A DNA stretch of 64,000 bases from CAWIJK01 sp963836375 (GTDB lineage Bacteria; Actinomycetota; Acidimicrobiia; Acidimicrobiales; RAAP-2), in contig CAWIJK010000002.1 in NCBI GenBank assembly GCA_963836375.1, positions 434,001 through 498,000 on the forward strand. Direction: 5' to 3'. The translations under genes and the position numbers were made by a program. Shown here one piece after another: positions 41,447-50,726 of the stretch. The first letter of the stretch is position 1. Each line of letters starts with the position of its first letter. The notes beneath the pieces were generated by a model, which was not told where the DNA came from, did not search any database, and was given only the letters and a program-made list of their open reading frames with translations.

Positions 41447-42805
41447 CTAGGACTTCTTCTTGGCCGTGGTGGTGGTGACCGGATGGGTCGTGGTTGTCGT
41501 CGCGTGGGTCGTGGTCGTCGTCGCCGGGTGGGCAGTGGTCGTCGTCGCCCGGCCGTGTGTCGTGGTCGTCGTCCCCCCGGCGGCGGCGGTCGTCGTGGTG
41601 GTGCTGGTCGGCGGGGGCGGGACCGCCACCGCGGCGGCCACCGACGTCTGTGTCTTGTTCGTGGCCGTGCTCTTGGTGGCCGACGCACTGAGGTTGGTGC
41701 AGTCCCGGAGTCCTTCCCAGCGTTGCACGGCCGCCGTGGCGTCGGTCCCGGTGAGGGGCTGGGGAACGCCGTCCGAGATGAGGGCGGGTCGCCAGCTGAA
41801 GCTGTCGATGTGGCGACCGGTGGCGGTGACGACCAGGGTGCCGCTGTAGGTCTCGGGCGGCGCACTGTCGTAGAAGGCGAGGTTGCCCAGGTTGTAGCTG
41901 ACGAGCGCCTGGCCCAGATACCCGGTGCCCTGCTGGACATGGGCGCTGCCGCCGACGACGATGTCGGCCCCCGCGGCAACCAGGGCCGCGGCCAGTGGTC
42001 CTTGCTGGGGATTGGGGCAGGTGTCGGTCTCGGTGCCCCAGGCCAGGTAGACCACGACCGTGTCCGAGGTCCGCCGGGCGGCCTGGACCGCGGCCACCAG
42101 CGCCGCCGGGCTGACGGCCGAGGCCAGTCCGGGTTGGGCGGTGGTGGCGCTCCACGACGCCTGGAGGGTCGTCGGGTCGAAGACCTGGGTTGCGGCCAGG
42201 ATGGCGATCCGCTGGCCGTCGACGGTGGTCCGGTAGGGGGCGAAGGCCTGGGCGGCGTTGGCCCCGATCCCGATCACCGGGAACTTGGCCGCGTCGGCGG
42301 CGGCGATGGCCTGTTGGAGACCGGGCACGCCGCAGTCCTCCCCGTGGGTGTTGGCCTCGCTGACCAGTGAGAGGTTGGCCGCCTGGAACGCGGTGATTGC
42401 CGTCTGGGGCGCGTACCAGACGTACTGCTTGGGCTGGGGGTCGGGGCAGCCCCCGTTGGTCAGGGCCGAGTCGAAGTTCGCCATGGCGATCTGGGACCCC
42501 TGCACCAAGGTCGACACCCCGGCCAGTGCGGTCGAGGGGTCGCTCGAGAGCCGGGCTGCCAGCTCGCCCTCGAAGTGGATGTCGCCGCCGAAGGCCATCG
42601 TGACCGGCTGGCCGCTGCCACGCCAGGCGGGCGACAGGGGATTGTGGGCGACGACGGTGGTGGTGGACGTGGTCGAGGAGGTGGTCTTCTTCCCCGAACC
42701 GCCGCTGGTGGCAACGAGGATGATGATCAAGAGGAGCAGGACGCCGGCGCCGGCCGCGACCTGCCGTCTCCGCCGTCGGACTCGCCGGGACACCACGACG
42801 GGCAC
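41447..42805 (-). CDS. CapA-like (PGA synthesis/metallophosphatase) protein with Thr-rich tail
   Basis: A 452-residue protein. RRVRRRRRQVAAGAGVLLLL is a basic region plus membrane anchor, then a Ser/Thr linker, then a CapA/PgsA-type calcineurin-fold domain: VTMAFGGDIHFEGEL, SLVSEANTHGEDCGV, VVVYLAWGTETDTCPNPQQ and DIVVGGSAHVQQGTGYL. The last ~75 residues are Thr-rich with TTTTTH and HPATTTTT repeats, ending AKKKS. This is presumably extracellular and anchored. Metal ligands in the family sequence GDxH/N-H are partly replaced. Confidence 0.86.
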   Translation of the reverse strand: MPVVVSRRVRRRRRQVAAGAGVLLLLIIILVATSGGSGKKTTSSTTSTTTVVAHNPLSPAWRGSGQPVTMAFGGDIHFEGELAARLSSDPSTALAGVSTLVQGSQIAMANFDSALTNGGCPDPQPKQYVWYAPQTAITAFQAANLSLVSEANTHGEDCGVPGLQQAIAAADAAKFPVIGIGANAAQAFAPYRTTVDGQRIAILAATQVFDPTTLQASWSATTAQPGLASAVSPAALVAAVQAARRTSDTVVVYLAWGTETDTCPNPQQGPLAAALVAAGADIVVGGSAHVQQGTGYLGQALVSYNLGNLAFYDSAPPETYSGTLVVTATGRHIDSFSWRPALISDGVPQPLTGTDATAAVQRWEGLRDCTNLSASATKSTATNKTQTSVAAAVAVPPPPTSTTTTTAAAGGTTTTTHGRATTTTAHPATTTTTHATTTTTHPVTTTTAKKKS

Positions 42806-42889
42806 TATGGCACAAGGGCGCTGGACGGGCCGGGGGGCGATTCGGCCACCGGCCGGCGGCGCGGCCCGCGCCGCCGCGCTCGGGGCCTC

Positions 42890-43738
42890 TCAGCGCAGGG
42901 CCGAGCGGGCCGCCTCGGCCGCCCGGGCTCCGTAGGACGGGCCGAACAGGACGGCGTGGACCAACAGGGGGTGGAGTTGGTGGAGGGTGACCCGTTGGCG
43001 CCATCCGTCGGCCAGCGGCCGGACCTCGAGGTAGGCGTCGAGCACCCGTCCGAGCTTGGCCAACCCGAAGAGGTCGAGCATGGCCAGGTCGGTCTCCCGG
43101 TGGCCCCCGTGGGCGGCCGGGTCGATCAGCCAGGCCAGGCCGTCTCGGTCCCACACCACGTTGCCCGACCACAAGTCGCCGTGGATGCGGCTGGGGGCCT
43201 CGTCGGCCGACGGCCCGGCCAGCTGGTCCAGCTGCCCCACCGCCGTCTCGATGGTGGCGCACTGGCCGGCGGTGAGCGCCCCGTGGTCCCGGGCCTGAAC
43301 CAAGAAGGGCAGGACCCGTCGCTCGCGGTAGAACGACGGCCAGTCGGCGGACTGCTCGTTGTCCATCGCCAGGGGGCCGATGAATCCGGGCCACGGCGCG
43401 CCGAAGGCCGGTGCGCCGTGGGCGTGCAGCGCGGCCAGGCCCCGGCCGAGGTCCTCTGCGCCCCGGTCGCTCGCCGTCCCGGTCTCGATGCGCTCGAGGG
43501 TGATCGAGGTGGGCCCGAGGGCGAGGACCCGGGGGACCCGGACGACGCCCGGCTCGGCCAGCCACTCGAGCCCGGCCGCCTCGGTCCGGAAGAAGCCCGG
43601 CGGCGCCGAGGCCCGGTGCTTGACGAAGGGCGATCCCCGGCCCGACGGGCTCAGGTCGGGACCTCGGGTCCGCTCGGGCCGGTGAGCGATCCGGGGACCC
43701 CCAGCAGCTCGACTAGGGCCGTGGCCAGGCCCCGGCAT
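42890..43738 (-). CDS. Fructosamine kinase-like protein, N-terminal lobe shortened
   Basis: A 282-residue APH/fructosamine-kinase-fold protein if started at ATG 43738. SPFVKHRASAPPGFFRTEAAGLEWLAE is the start of the usual N-lobe; SRIHGDLWSGNVVWDRDG is the catalytic loop (Asp in HGD), and LIDPAAHGGHRETDLAM is the metal-binding DPA. The glycine-rich first strands that normally precede FVK are missing: upstream residues are Pro/Gly/Arg-rich and overlap the phosphatase gene by 88 nt. A start nearer 43700 would leave an even shorter lobe. Activity on ketoamines is therefore doubtful. Confidence 0.75.
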   Translation of the reverse strand: MPGPGHGPSRAAGGPRIAHRPERTRGPDLSPSGRGSPFVKHRASAPPGFFRTEAAGLEWLAEPGVVRVPRVLALGPTSITLERIETGTASDRGAEDLGRGLAALHAHGAPAFGAPWPGFIGPLAMDNEQSADWPSFYRERRVLPFLVQARDHGALTAGQCATIETAVGQLDQLAGPSADEAPSRIHGDLWSGNVVWDRDGLAWLIDPAAHGGHRETDLAMLDLFGLAKLGRVLDAYLEVRPLADGWRQRVTLHQLHPLLVHAVLFGPSYGARAAEAARSALR

Positions 43739-44217
43739 CCGGCTTCAACCAGCCCGAGACAGCGTGCGAAGTCGGCGGCCTCGCCGTAGTAGGGGTCGGG
43801 GACGTCGACGGCCCCCCCCGCCTCGGGGTCGAAGCTCCGGAGCAGGACCAGGCGGTCGCCGACCGCCCTGTCGCCGGCCAGGCTGGCGAGGGTCTGGCGG
43901 TGTCGGCGGTCCAGGCCCACCACCAGGTCGAGCTGGTCGAACCGGGAGGGGTCGAACTGGTGGGCGACGTGGCCGTGGTCGTCGTAGCCGGCGGCGCCCA
44001 GGGCGTCGCGGGCCCGCGGGTCCATGGGCTCGCCCTCGTGCCAGGGTCCGGTGCCGGCGCTCGAGACGCTGATCCGCTCGGAGAGACCGACCTGTTGAGA
44101 CAGTCGCCTGAGCACGACCTCGGCCATCGGGGAGCGGCAGATGTTCCCCGTGCACACGAAGCACACCCGGTATCCGCGCCCGGCGGCCAGCGGGGCCGGG
44201 ACGACCGGTCTCCTCAA
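43651..44217 (-). CDS. Low-molecular-weight protein-tyrosine phosphatase
   Basis: A 188-residue LMW-PTP. VCFVCTGNICRSPMAE is the P-loop (C-x5-R-S), and DPYYG supplies the general-acid Asp. TTG 44217 (MRRPVVPAP) overlaps the upstream stop (TTGA), which favours it; a GTG immediately before CFVCTGN is an alternative giving the minimal fold. It is 3' of the acyl-CoA synthetase and 5' of the fructosamine kinase-like gene. Members often act on tyrosine-phosphorylated or arginine-phosphorylated proteins; its target is unknown. Confidence 0.92.
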   Translation of the reverse strand: MRRPVVPAPLAAGRGYRVCFVCTGNICRSPMAEVVLRRLSQQVGLSERISVSSAGTGPWHEGEPMDPRARDALGAAGYDDHGHVAHQFDPSRFDQLDLVVGLDRRHRQTLASLAGDRAVGDRLVLLRSFDPEAGGAVDVPDPYYGEAADFARCLGLVEAGCRGLATALVELLGVPGSLTGPSGPEVPT

Positions 44218-45791
44218 GGGTCCGCACCGGTGACCGGCGCATACTCCTCGCGCAGGGACTTCTTCACGATCTTGCCGGTGCCGGCCCGCGGCCAGTCGGT
44301 CCGGACCTCGACCTGCTCGGGGATCTTCTGGGTCATCAGACCCGCCGCCGCGCAGAAGTCGGCGATCTCGGCCAGGGTCACCCCGTCGACCCCCTCGGCC
44401 AGCTGGACGACGGCGCACACCCGCTCGCCCCGCTCGGGGTCGGGCAGTCCGATGACGGCGACCTCGGCGACCTTGGGGTGCGTGTAGAGAACAGCCTCGA
44501 CCTCGGTGGCGCTGATGTTCTCGCCCTTGCGCACGATGACGTCCTTGAGGCGGCCGGTGATGACCAGGTGGCCGTCGGCCCGGAGCTTCCCCAGGTCGCC
44601 GGTGCGGAAGTAGCCGTCGGCGTCGAAGGCCGCGGCGTCGAGCGACGGGTCGGTGTACCCGTGGAAGACCATGGGCCCGCGCACCCGGATCTCGCCCTCC
44701 TCGCCGGGCGCGGCCACCTCACCGTCGAGCCGGACGATCCGGACGTCGGCCCCCTCGACGGGGGCCCCGTCGGTGTTGGCCAGCTGTTCGTCGGTGTCGT
44801 GGGGCGAGCCGTTGGCGATCATCGGCACCTCGGTCATGCCGTAGCCGTGGACCACCCCCCGCCCGCCGATCTCGTCGCGCACCTCGGCGTGGATCTCGGG
44901 GGGTTTGGCGGCCCCGCCCCCCGACATCAGGCGGAGGGTCGCCAGGATGGGCTCACCGGGCTGCTTGCGCTGCTCGCCGAGATAGGCGACGTAGAAGGCC
45001 GTGCTGCCCCCAACCATGGTGGTGCCGTAGCGGCGGAAGAGCGGGAGGACGTCGGTCACCGAGAACGCCTCGACGATGACCGCCGGGAATCCCAGGCTCA
45101 GCATGGTCACCAGGTAGTCCGGACCGGCGATGTGGGCGAACGGGAAGGCGATCGAGCCGACGTCGTCGGGGGACATGTCGAGGGCCACCGCCAGGCCCCA
45201 TCCGCCGGCGATGAGCGTCTGGTCGGTGTGGCGGACGCCCTTGGGGTCGGCCGTGCTCCCCGACGTGTAGTAGATCCAGCGGATGGGGGCGTCCTCGGGA
45301 GCGCTGCCCTCGGGGACCGGTGGGAGCCCGGCCACCTCGCCCTCGGGCAACCCGTCGTCGACGACCAGCAGCTCGGGGGGCTCGGCCGAGCCCTCCAGGG
45401 CCCGCCCGGCCAGGGCGACGTAGTCGGTGCCCCGCCACTCGCCGGGGATGGCGAACAGGCTGGACCCGGTCTGGCGGAGGGCGAAGCCCACCTCCCGTTC
45501 GCGGTAGAGGTGGATGATGGGGTTCTGGACGGCACCCAGCCGGGAAAGGGCCATCGACAGCACCACCGTGTCGATGCGGCTCGGGAGCTGCCAGGACACG
45601 ACGCTCCCGGGCCCGATCCCCCGGGCGTGGAGCCCGGCGGCCACCCGCTCGGCCCGCCGGCGGAACTGGTCGAAGGTCAGCACCGACCCCGAGGCGTCGA
45701 TCAGCATCGGATGGTCCGGGGATGCCGCCGCCCGCCGCTCGATCAGCTCCCACATCGTGCGGGCCCCGGTGATCGCCTGGTGTTCGGACAT
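44214..45791 (-). CDS. AMP-dependent acyl-CoA synthetase
   Basis: A 525-residue ANL-superfamily ligase. P-loop IYYTSGSTADPKGVRHT, A5 motif VVHGYGMTEVPM, A7 GYFRTGDLGKL, A8 GRLKDVIVRKGENIS and the catalytic Lys in AGTGKIVKKSL are intact. It activates a carboxylic acid through acyl-AMP to acyl-CoA; the chain type is unknown but medium or long fatty acids are common. ATG 45791 has AAGGAGG 7 nt upstream. It leads the minus-strand run down to 39996. Confidence 0.95.
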   Translation of the reverse strand: MSEHQAITGARTMWELIERRAAASPDHPMLIDASGSVLTFDQFRRRAERVAAGLHARGIGPGSVVSWQLPSRIDTVVLSMALSRLGAVQNPIIHLYREREVGFALRQTGSSLFAIPGEWRGTDYVALAGRALEGSAEPPELLVVDDGLPEGEVAGLPPVPEGSAPEDAPIRWIYYTSGSTADPKGVRHTDQTLIAGGWGLAVALDMSPDDVGSIAFPFAHIAGPDYLVTMLSLGFPAVIVEAFSVTDVLPLFRRYGTTMVGGSTAFYVAYLGEQRKQPGEPILATLRLMSGGGAAKPPEIHAEVRDEIGGRGVVHGYGMTEVPMIANGSPHDTDEQLANTDGAPVEGADVRIVRLDGEVAAPGEEGEIRVRGPMVFHGYTDPSLDAAAFDADGYFRTGDLGKLRADGHLVITGRLKDVIVRKGENISATEVEAVLYTHPKVAEVAVIGLPDPERGERVCAVVQLAEGVDGVTLAEIADFCAAAGLMTQKIPEQVEVRTDWPRAGTGKIVKKSLREEYAPVTGADP

Positions 45792-45904
45792 GATCTGCCT
45801 CCTTCGAGAGCCTCTCTCTAGCAGGTTGTCCGGCCCTTCCCCTCCCTGGTGGGTGCGAAAAGACCCCCTGATGGGCCCGGACGCGGCAGAGTGGGTGGCA
45901 GCGG

Positions 45905-45920
45905 GCAGCCCGCGGGCTGC
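45905..45920. repeat. 16-bp perfect palindrome before the LapA-like gene
   Basis: GCAGCCCGCGGGCTGC lies 10 bp before the GAGGT ribosome site of the LapA-like gene. It may be an operator, a hairpin, or chance in GC-rich DNA. Confidence 0.5.
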
Positions 45921-45940
45921 ATCCCGACGGGAGGTACGAC

Positions 45941-46216
45941 GTGGCAGACGTGGGAGGGGCCGGCCAGGCGCCGGTCACGGGTTCGAGGCCGCCGCGGGAC
46001 CGAAAGCGCGACACCCGGTTCGTGGTCATCGGTGTCGTGGCCGTGCTCTTGGTGTGGTTCGGGGTGGACAACCGCCAGAGCGTGCCGATCCACTTTTGGA
46101 TCCAGACGGCGCACGCCCCCATCTTCCTGGTGATCATCATCACCGCCGCCCTGAGCGTGCTCGCCACCTGGCTGGTGATGCGTCGGCGTCGCCCGGGGCG
46201 CTCCGGCCGGCCCTGA
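45941..46216 (+). CDS. LapA-family (DUF1049) small membrane protein
   Basis: A 91-residue protein with two helices (FVVIGVVAVLLVWFGVDNRQ and FLVIIITAALSVLATWLVMRRRR). VPIHFWIQT between them is the LapA/DUF1049 signature. The basic C-terminus is probably cytoplasmic. GTG 45941 is preceded by GAGGT. It stands alone between opposite-strand genes. Function in actinobacteria is unclear. Confidence 0.86.
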   Translation: MADVGGAGQAPVTGSRPPRDRKRDTRFVVIGVVAVLLVWFGVDNRQSVPIHFWIQTAHAPIFLVIIITAALSVLATWLVMRRRRPGRSGRP

Positions 46217-46247
46217 GGCCGACGCCGGGCGCCTCGGAGCCGTCGCC

Positions 46248-47687
46248 CTAGGACGAGGCGCCCGAGCTGCCACCCGAGACGGCGGCCGGGGGTCCGCCAC
46301 CCGAACCCTCGTCACCGGCGGGGGGCCCCGAGCCGACCCCGGCGGTGCGGCGGGCCCAGAGCACCACCAGCTCGACCAGCACCAGGTAGACGGCCAGCAC
46401 GATCAGGGTGTTCCAGACGCCGCTGACCGAGAGGTTGCCGCCGAAGACGATGACCAGGCCGGCGACGACGGCGCCGGCGATGCGCAGGCCCGACTTGTGC
46501 TCGAGGGTCCAGGCCGCGCCACGCCTTGCCCCGGCGCTCGCCTTGCCCCGGTTCTCCTTGCTCCCGAGGGCCTTGGCCTGGGCCCACAGCCAGCGGGCGC
46601 CCCGGGCCACCTGGGCCCGAATCCACCGGGCCCAGCTCGACGGACCGGCCAGCCAGAGGGCCACCGCCACCACGACGCAGGCCAGGACGACCCACTTGAG
46701 GCCCTCGATGAGGAACCTGGTGATGGTGCTGAAGGCGGCGGTGGTCACCGCCGGGTCCACCTTGGCCGACGCGTGGTCGACGAAGAAGTTGCGGCCGATG
46801 GCCAGCAGGGCGAGGAAGAGCAGCGTGGCCAGCCCGGCGCCGACCGCCATCCGCAGCAGGGTCTTGCGCCGGTCGGTGGCCACGGCCACCCCGGCGACGA
46901 TGAAGATGACGGCGAGGACCGGGATCGCCCACCCGAGGTCGGTGACAACCCGAAACAGGTTCTTGGCCTTCGAGATCTGCTTGCCCGAGACCAGATTGAC
47001 GGTCAACGTGTTGGCCCTGTCCAGCCTGGGTCGGACGCCGTTGAAGACGGTGATCCCCTTGGCGTCGAGCTGGGTGATCACCTTGTCGACGACCGGGGTG
47101 ATGTCGACGACCACGCTGTTGGCCTTCTTCAGGGCGGGGTCACCCTTGCCGGTGAGCACGGCCACCACCGCCGCGTGGGAGCGGCGGTTGGCCCTGTCCC
47201 ACAGGGTGTGGAAGTACGTCGAGTTGAGCAGTTTGGTCAGCTGGGTCTGCACGAAGCCCTCGACCTGGTTGACGAGGGGCACGGCGAGGAACGAAGCCCG
47301 CTTGGGCAGGGCTGACTGGACCTTCTGTTCGACGTGGACCGACTCGAAGATCTTCTCGGTGGCCCGCTTGGCGATGAAGTCGGTGATCACCCGGTTCCGC
47401 GCCAGGGGAGCCATCGTCTCGACGTAATGGTCGGTGTTGGTGGTCGTGTTGACGGCCCAGTACGTGAGGACCGAGAGCGGAACCATCAGGGAGGCCAGGA
47501 CGATCAGGATCCAGGCGATGACCCCCCGGGTGCGCGACAGGCGCTTTCGTTTCGGTCCCTCCGCCGGGGTCTTTGGGTCCGCCTCCGGCTCGGTCGCCGC
47601 CTTGTCGGAGGACGAGTCCGGCTTGCCGGAGGTCGCGGCGGACGCGGCCTTGTCGCCCAGGTCGTCGGCCTTGGGTTCGTCGGTCAT
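46248..47687 (-). CDS. Conserved actinobacterial membrane protein, unknown function
   Basis: A 479-residue protein: acidic, Lys-rich cytoplasmic N-terminus (~50 residues), helix VIAWILIVLASLMVPLSVLTYW, a ~190-residue extracytoplasmic domain with NTTTNTDHYVETMAPLARNR and VVVDITPVVDKVITQLDAKG, then four helices and a Ser/Gly-rich tail. I recognise the topology of actinobacterial proteins with this TDHYVETMAPLA motif but no function. ATG 47687 is the start. It lies between the LapA-like gene and the Kef-type antiporter. Confidence 0.75.
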   Translation of the reverse strand: MTDEPKADDLGDKAASAATSGKPDSSSDKAATEPEADPKTPAEGPKRKRLSRTRGVIAWILIVLASLMVPLSVLTYWAVNTTTNTDHYVETMAPLARNRVITDFIAKRATEKIFESVHVEQKVQSALPKRASFLAVPLVNQVEGFVQTQLTKLLNSTYFHTLWDRANRRSHAAVVAVLTGKGDPALKKANSVVVDITPVVDKVITQLDAKGITVFNGVRPRLDRANTLTVNLVSGKQISKAKNLFRVVTDLGWAIPVLAVIFIVAGVAVATDRRKTLLRMAVGAGLATLLFLALLAIGRNFFVDHASAKVDPAVTTAAFSTITRFLIEGLKWVVLACVVVAVALWLAGPSSWARWIRAQVARGARWLWAQAKALGSKENRGKASAGARRGAAWTLEHKSGLRIAGAVVAGLVIVFGGNLSVSGVWNTLIVLAVYLVLVELVVLWARRTAGVGSGPPAGDEGSGGGPPAAVSGGSSGASS

Positions 47688-47778
47688 TGGTCATCCCCTC
47701 GTTCAGTGGCCGCCGGGTGATCGCCCCCGCTTCGTCGCCCCTTCACTGGTGGTGCAGCCTCCCACGCGGTCCGACCCC

Positions 47779-49020
47779 TCACCACTCCCCGCTGCCCTCG
47801 GCCTCGGTCTCAGGCAGGGGGGCACCACCGCCCAGCGGGGGAACGGCCAGGGCCCTACTGCCTGTCCGCCGCAACATGGAAAAGGCGAGGGTGGGGAAGA
47901 TGACCACCGACAACATGGCCGCCGCCACCAGGGCCGAGGCGTTCTGAGGTCGCATGTTGTGGGTCTGGACGCCGATCTGGGTGATGACGACGACGAGTGG
48001 GAGCGCCGTGGCCGAGAACAGGACCAGCGGCATCCGTTCGCCCGCGGCGGTCGCCCGGCGGTAGAGCAGGACCGGTGTCCCCCTGACCACCAGGAAGAGC
48101 CCGAGGAACAGGGGGATGTTGAGGATGAAGATCGGATCGTGCTCGAGTGCGGTGAGGTCGAAGCCCATGCCGCTCACGACGAAGAAGATCGGGATGAGGA
48201 ACCCGAAGCCGATGGCCTCCAACTTGGAGCGGAGTGTCTCCTCAGTCGGGCCGCGGCTGGCGAGGCGGACGATGATCCCGGCGGTGAACGCGCCGAGGAG
48301 GACGTCGAGGCCGAGGGTGGAGGCCACCCACAAGAGAAGGACGATGAGGAGCACGGCGACCCGAACCGGCAGTTGGCTGCTGGTGTGCAGGTGCTTCTGG
48401 AGTAGCCCGACGAGGCGGGGCGACTGGGGGCGCATCGCCACCCAGGTGGCCCCGAGGGCCAGGAGCACGAAGGCCAGCAGCAACAGGGTGACCTTGCCCG
48501 GCGCGTCGGTCCCCAAGAGGAGGGCGATGGCCACGATGGGAGCGAATTCTCCGACGGTCCCGATGGCCAGGGCCTGGGAGCCGAAGCGCGAGTCGAGCAT
48601 TCCCTCGTCCTTCCACATCGGGAGCAGCGTCCCGAGGGCTGTCGTGGTCAGCGCCAGTCCTGTGGTCAACCCGTCCAGCACGCGGCCCCTGGACTGCAGG
48701 GCGTAGCCGAGCCCGAGCCCGAGCCCGAGTGAGATCCCCCACCCGATGATGGCGAGCTCGATCGGTCGGCCCTTCACCCGCTGGAAGTCCAGTTCGTAGC
48801 CGGCGGTGAACATGAGAAAGGCCAGGCCCAACGAGGACAGCGAGAGGATGATCTTGGTGGTGTGGGCGATGTCGAGGACATCGGGGCCCACGACGATCCC
48901 AGCCAACAGCTCGAGCACGACGACATTGAGCCTGGCCTTGGGGAAGCGCTCGACGATGACCACCGTCACCACGGCGACGAATGCGATGACGGCCAGCGAT
49001 CGAAGGTCCTCGGGGCTCAT
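47779..49020 (-). CDS. Cation/proton antiporter, Kef/CPA2 type
   Basis: A 413-residue, 12-helix monovalent cation:H+ antiporter. LNVVVLELLAGIVVGPDVLD is the CPA2 N-terminus; FLMFTAGYELDFQRVKG and VGEFAPIVAIALLLG follow, plus GAFTAGIIVRLASRG in the second half. It has no C-terminal RCK/TrkA-N domain, unlike full KefB/C. K+ or Na+ exchange cannot be distinguished. ATG 49020 is the start; it lies downstream of the amidase on the same strand. Confidence 0.92.
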   Translation of the reverse strand: MSPEDLRSLAVIAFVAVVTVVIVERFPKARLNVVVLELLAGIVVGPDVLDIAHTTKIILSLSSLGLAFLMFTAGYELDFQRVKGRPIELAIIGWGISLGLGLGLGYALQSRGRVLDGLTTGLALTTTALGTLLPMWKDEGMLDSRFGSQALAIGTVGEFAPIVAIALLLGTDAPGKVTLLLLAFVLLALGATWVAMRPQSPRLVGLLQKHLHTSSQLPVRVAVLLIVLLLWVASTLGLDVLLGAFTAGIIVRLASRGPTEETLRSKLEAIGFGFLIPIFFVVSGMGFDLTALEHDPIFILNIPLFLGLFLVVRGTPVLLYRRATAAGERMPLVLFSATALPLVVVITQIGVQTHNMRPQNASALVAAAMLSVVIFPTLAFSMLRRTGSRALAVPPLGGGAPLPETEAEGSGEW

Positions 49021-49081
49021 CGCCTCTCAGTCTGGTGCCGCCGGCCGGTTCCGAAGTGGACCGGACACGCCGGCACCGGGG

Positions 49082-50494
49082 TCACCCTCCCAGGAGCGGG
49101 GGTCGCCGACCGGCCCACGGCTCGGCCTGTTCGAGCTGGGCCGACAGCCGCAGGAGGACGGCCTCCTGCCACGGACCGCCCACCAGCTGGACACCGACGG
49201 GCAGGCCCTGGTCGCTCTCATGGATCGGGAGGCTGATCGCCGGCTGGCCGCTCACGTTGAACGGCGCGGTGAAGGCGGCCATGGCCAGCACGTCGGGCGG
49301 GGTCTCGCCCGGCCGGTCGTGGACCTGTTCAAGGACGGCGCCCGCCCGGGGTGGCTCGATGGCCATGGTCGGGGTGACCAGCACGTCGAACTCGTCCCCC
49401 CAGCGGGCCACCAGGCGTCGCGAGATCCTCTGGAGCTCCCCCAGGGCCCGGACCAAGGTGAGGCTGTCGACGGCCTTGCCGGCGGCCAGCCCGGCGACGT
49501 TGTGGGGTTCTATCTTGGCGAAGTCCACGTTGAGGTAGTCGCCGAAGCCCGAGTTGATGATGGGGAGGAACGACGTCAGCGCGTCGACGGAGAACAGTTC
49601 GATGTCGAGCGTGTCCACGTGGTGCCCGAGCTGCTCGAGGAGGGCCCCCACCCGGGCGACCGCCTGGCGGGGCGCAGCGGCCACTGCCACGCCGAGTGGG
49701 GCGCGGGTCAGCAGTCCGATCCTCAGGCGGCCGGGGTCCGCGCCGGCCTCGTCGGCGAAGGGCCGGTCCGGGACCGGGGCGTTGTACCAGCTCAAGCGGT
49801 CCGGCCCGGCGATCTGGTCGAGGACGGCGGCGGTGTCGGCGACCGTACGGGTGAGCACCCCCTCCACCGATGCCCCGAGCCAGCCCGGCACGATGGCCGG
49901 TACCCTGGCCCGGCTGACCTTCAGGCCGACCAGGCCGCTGCACGAGGCGGGGATCCTGATCGAGCCTCCGCCGTCGTTGGCGTGCCCGAGGGGGAACATC
50001 CCGGCGGCCACCGCCGCTCCCGAGCCGCCGCTCGAGCCGCCTGGCGTGTGGTCGGTGTCCCAGGGGTTGCGGGTGATCCCGTAGCGGAGGTTCTCGGTAA
50101 CCGGGATCGGGCCGAACTCGGGGGTGTTGGTCCGGGCGGTCAGGTTGAAGCCGGCCCGGCGCAGGGCCGCCACCACCAGCTCGTCCTCGTCGGACCGCCC
50201 GTCGGGGGCGCCGTGGGACCCATAGGTCACCGGCCAACCCGCGACCGGGGTCAGGTCCTTGATCGGGATCGGGACCCCGGCGAACGGTGGGAGGTCCTCG
50301 ACGCCGGCGGCCAGCGCGTCGGCGGTCCGGGCGGCAGTCGCCCGGGCCTCGTCGTCGTTGCGCCAGATCACGGCGTTGAGGGTGGGATTGAGCTTGTCCA
50401 CCTGGTCAAGACACTGCTCGAGCAGTTCGACCGGGCTGAGCTGGCGGCGCCGGATGGCCGCCGCCAGCTCCGTAGCGGGGGTGAACGTGTCCAT
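49082..50494 (-). CDS. Amidase-signature family hydrolase
   Basis: A 470-residue amidase with PFAGVPIPIKDLTPVAG (Lys), HTPGGSSGGSGAAVAAGM (Ser-cisSer) and NDGGGSIRIPASCSGLVGLK. TPEFGPIPVTENLRYGITRNPW is typical of aryl-amidases and aminohydrolases. ATG 50494 appears leaderless, with TAGGGT (50507-50502) 7 nt upstream; GTG 50503 is also in frame. The substrate is unknown. It shares family and length with the amidase at 25502-26914. Confidence 0.93.
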   Translation of the reverse strand: MDTFTPATELAAAIRRRQLSPVELLEQCLDQVDKLNPTLNAVIWRNDDEARATAARTADALAAGVEDLPPFAGVPIPIKDLTPVAGWPVTYGSHGAPDGRSDEDELVVAALRRAGFNLTARTNTPEFGPIPVTENLRYGITRNPWDTDHTPGGSSGGSGAAVAAGMFPLGHANDGGGSIRIPASCSGLVGLKVSRARVPAIVPGWLGASVEGVLTRTVADTAAVLDQIAGPDRLSWYNAPVPDRPFADEAGADPGRLRIGLLTRAPLGVAVAAAPRQAVARVGALLEQLGHHVDTLDIELFSVDALTSFLPIINSGFGDYLNVDFAKIEPHNVAGLAAGKAVDSLTLVRALGELQRISRRLVARWGDEFDVLVTPTMAIEPPRAGAVLEQVHDRPGETPPDVLAMAAFTAPFNVSGQPAISLPIHESDQGLPVGVQLVGGPWQEAVLLRLSAQLEQAEPWAGRRPPLLGG

Positions 50495-50726
50495 GCCGGG
50501 CACCCTACGGCACCGTCCGGGGGCCCTGCCCGGGCGCGCACCGGCCCCCGGGGAGCCGTCGTAGACTGAGGCCTGGAGCAGGGCCGACCCCGCCCCGGGG
50601 CGGCCGTGGGCCCGGACCCGTTGTCCGCGGGCAGCGGTTGCGCGAACATGACGGACGGATCCATCGGGGCGAGGAGGTCCACTACCGTGCTGGGCTCGAA
50701 GGGCATGGTCACAGAGGGGGAGGTCG

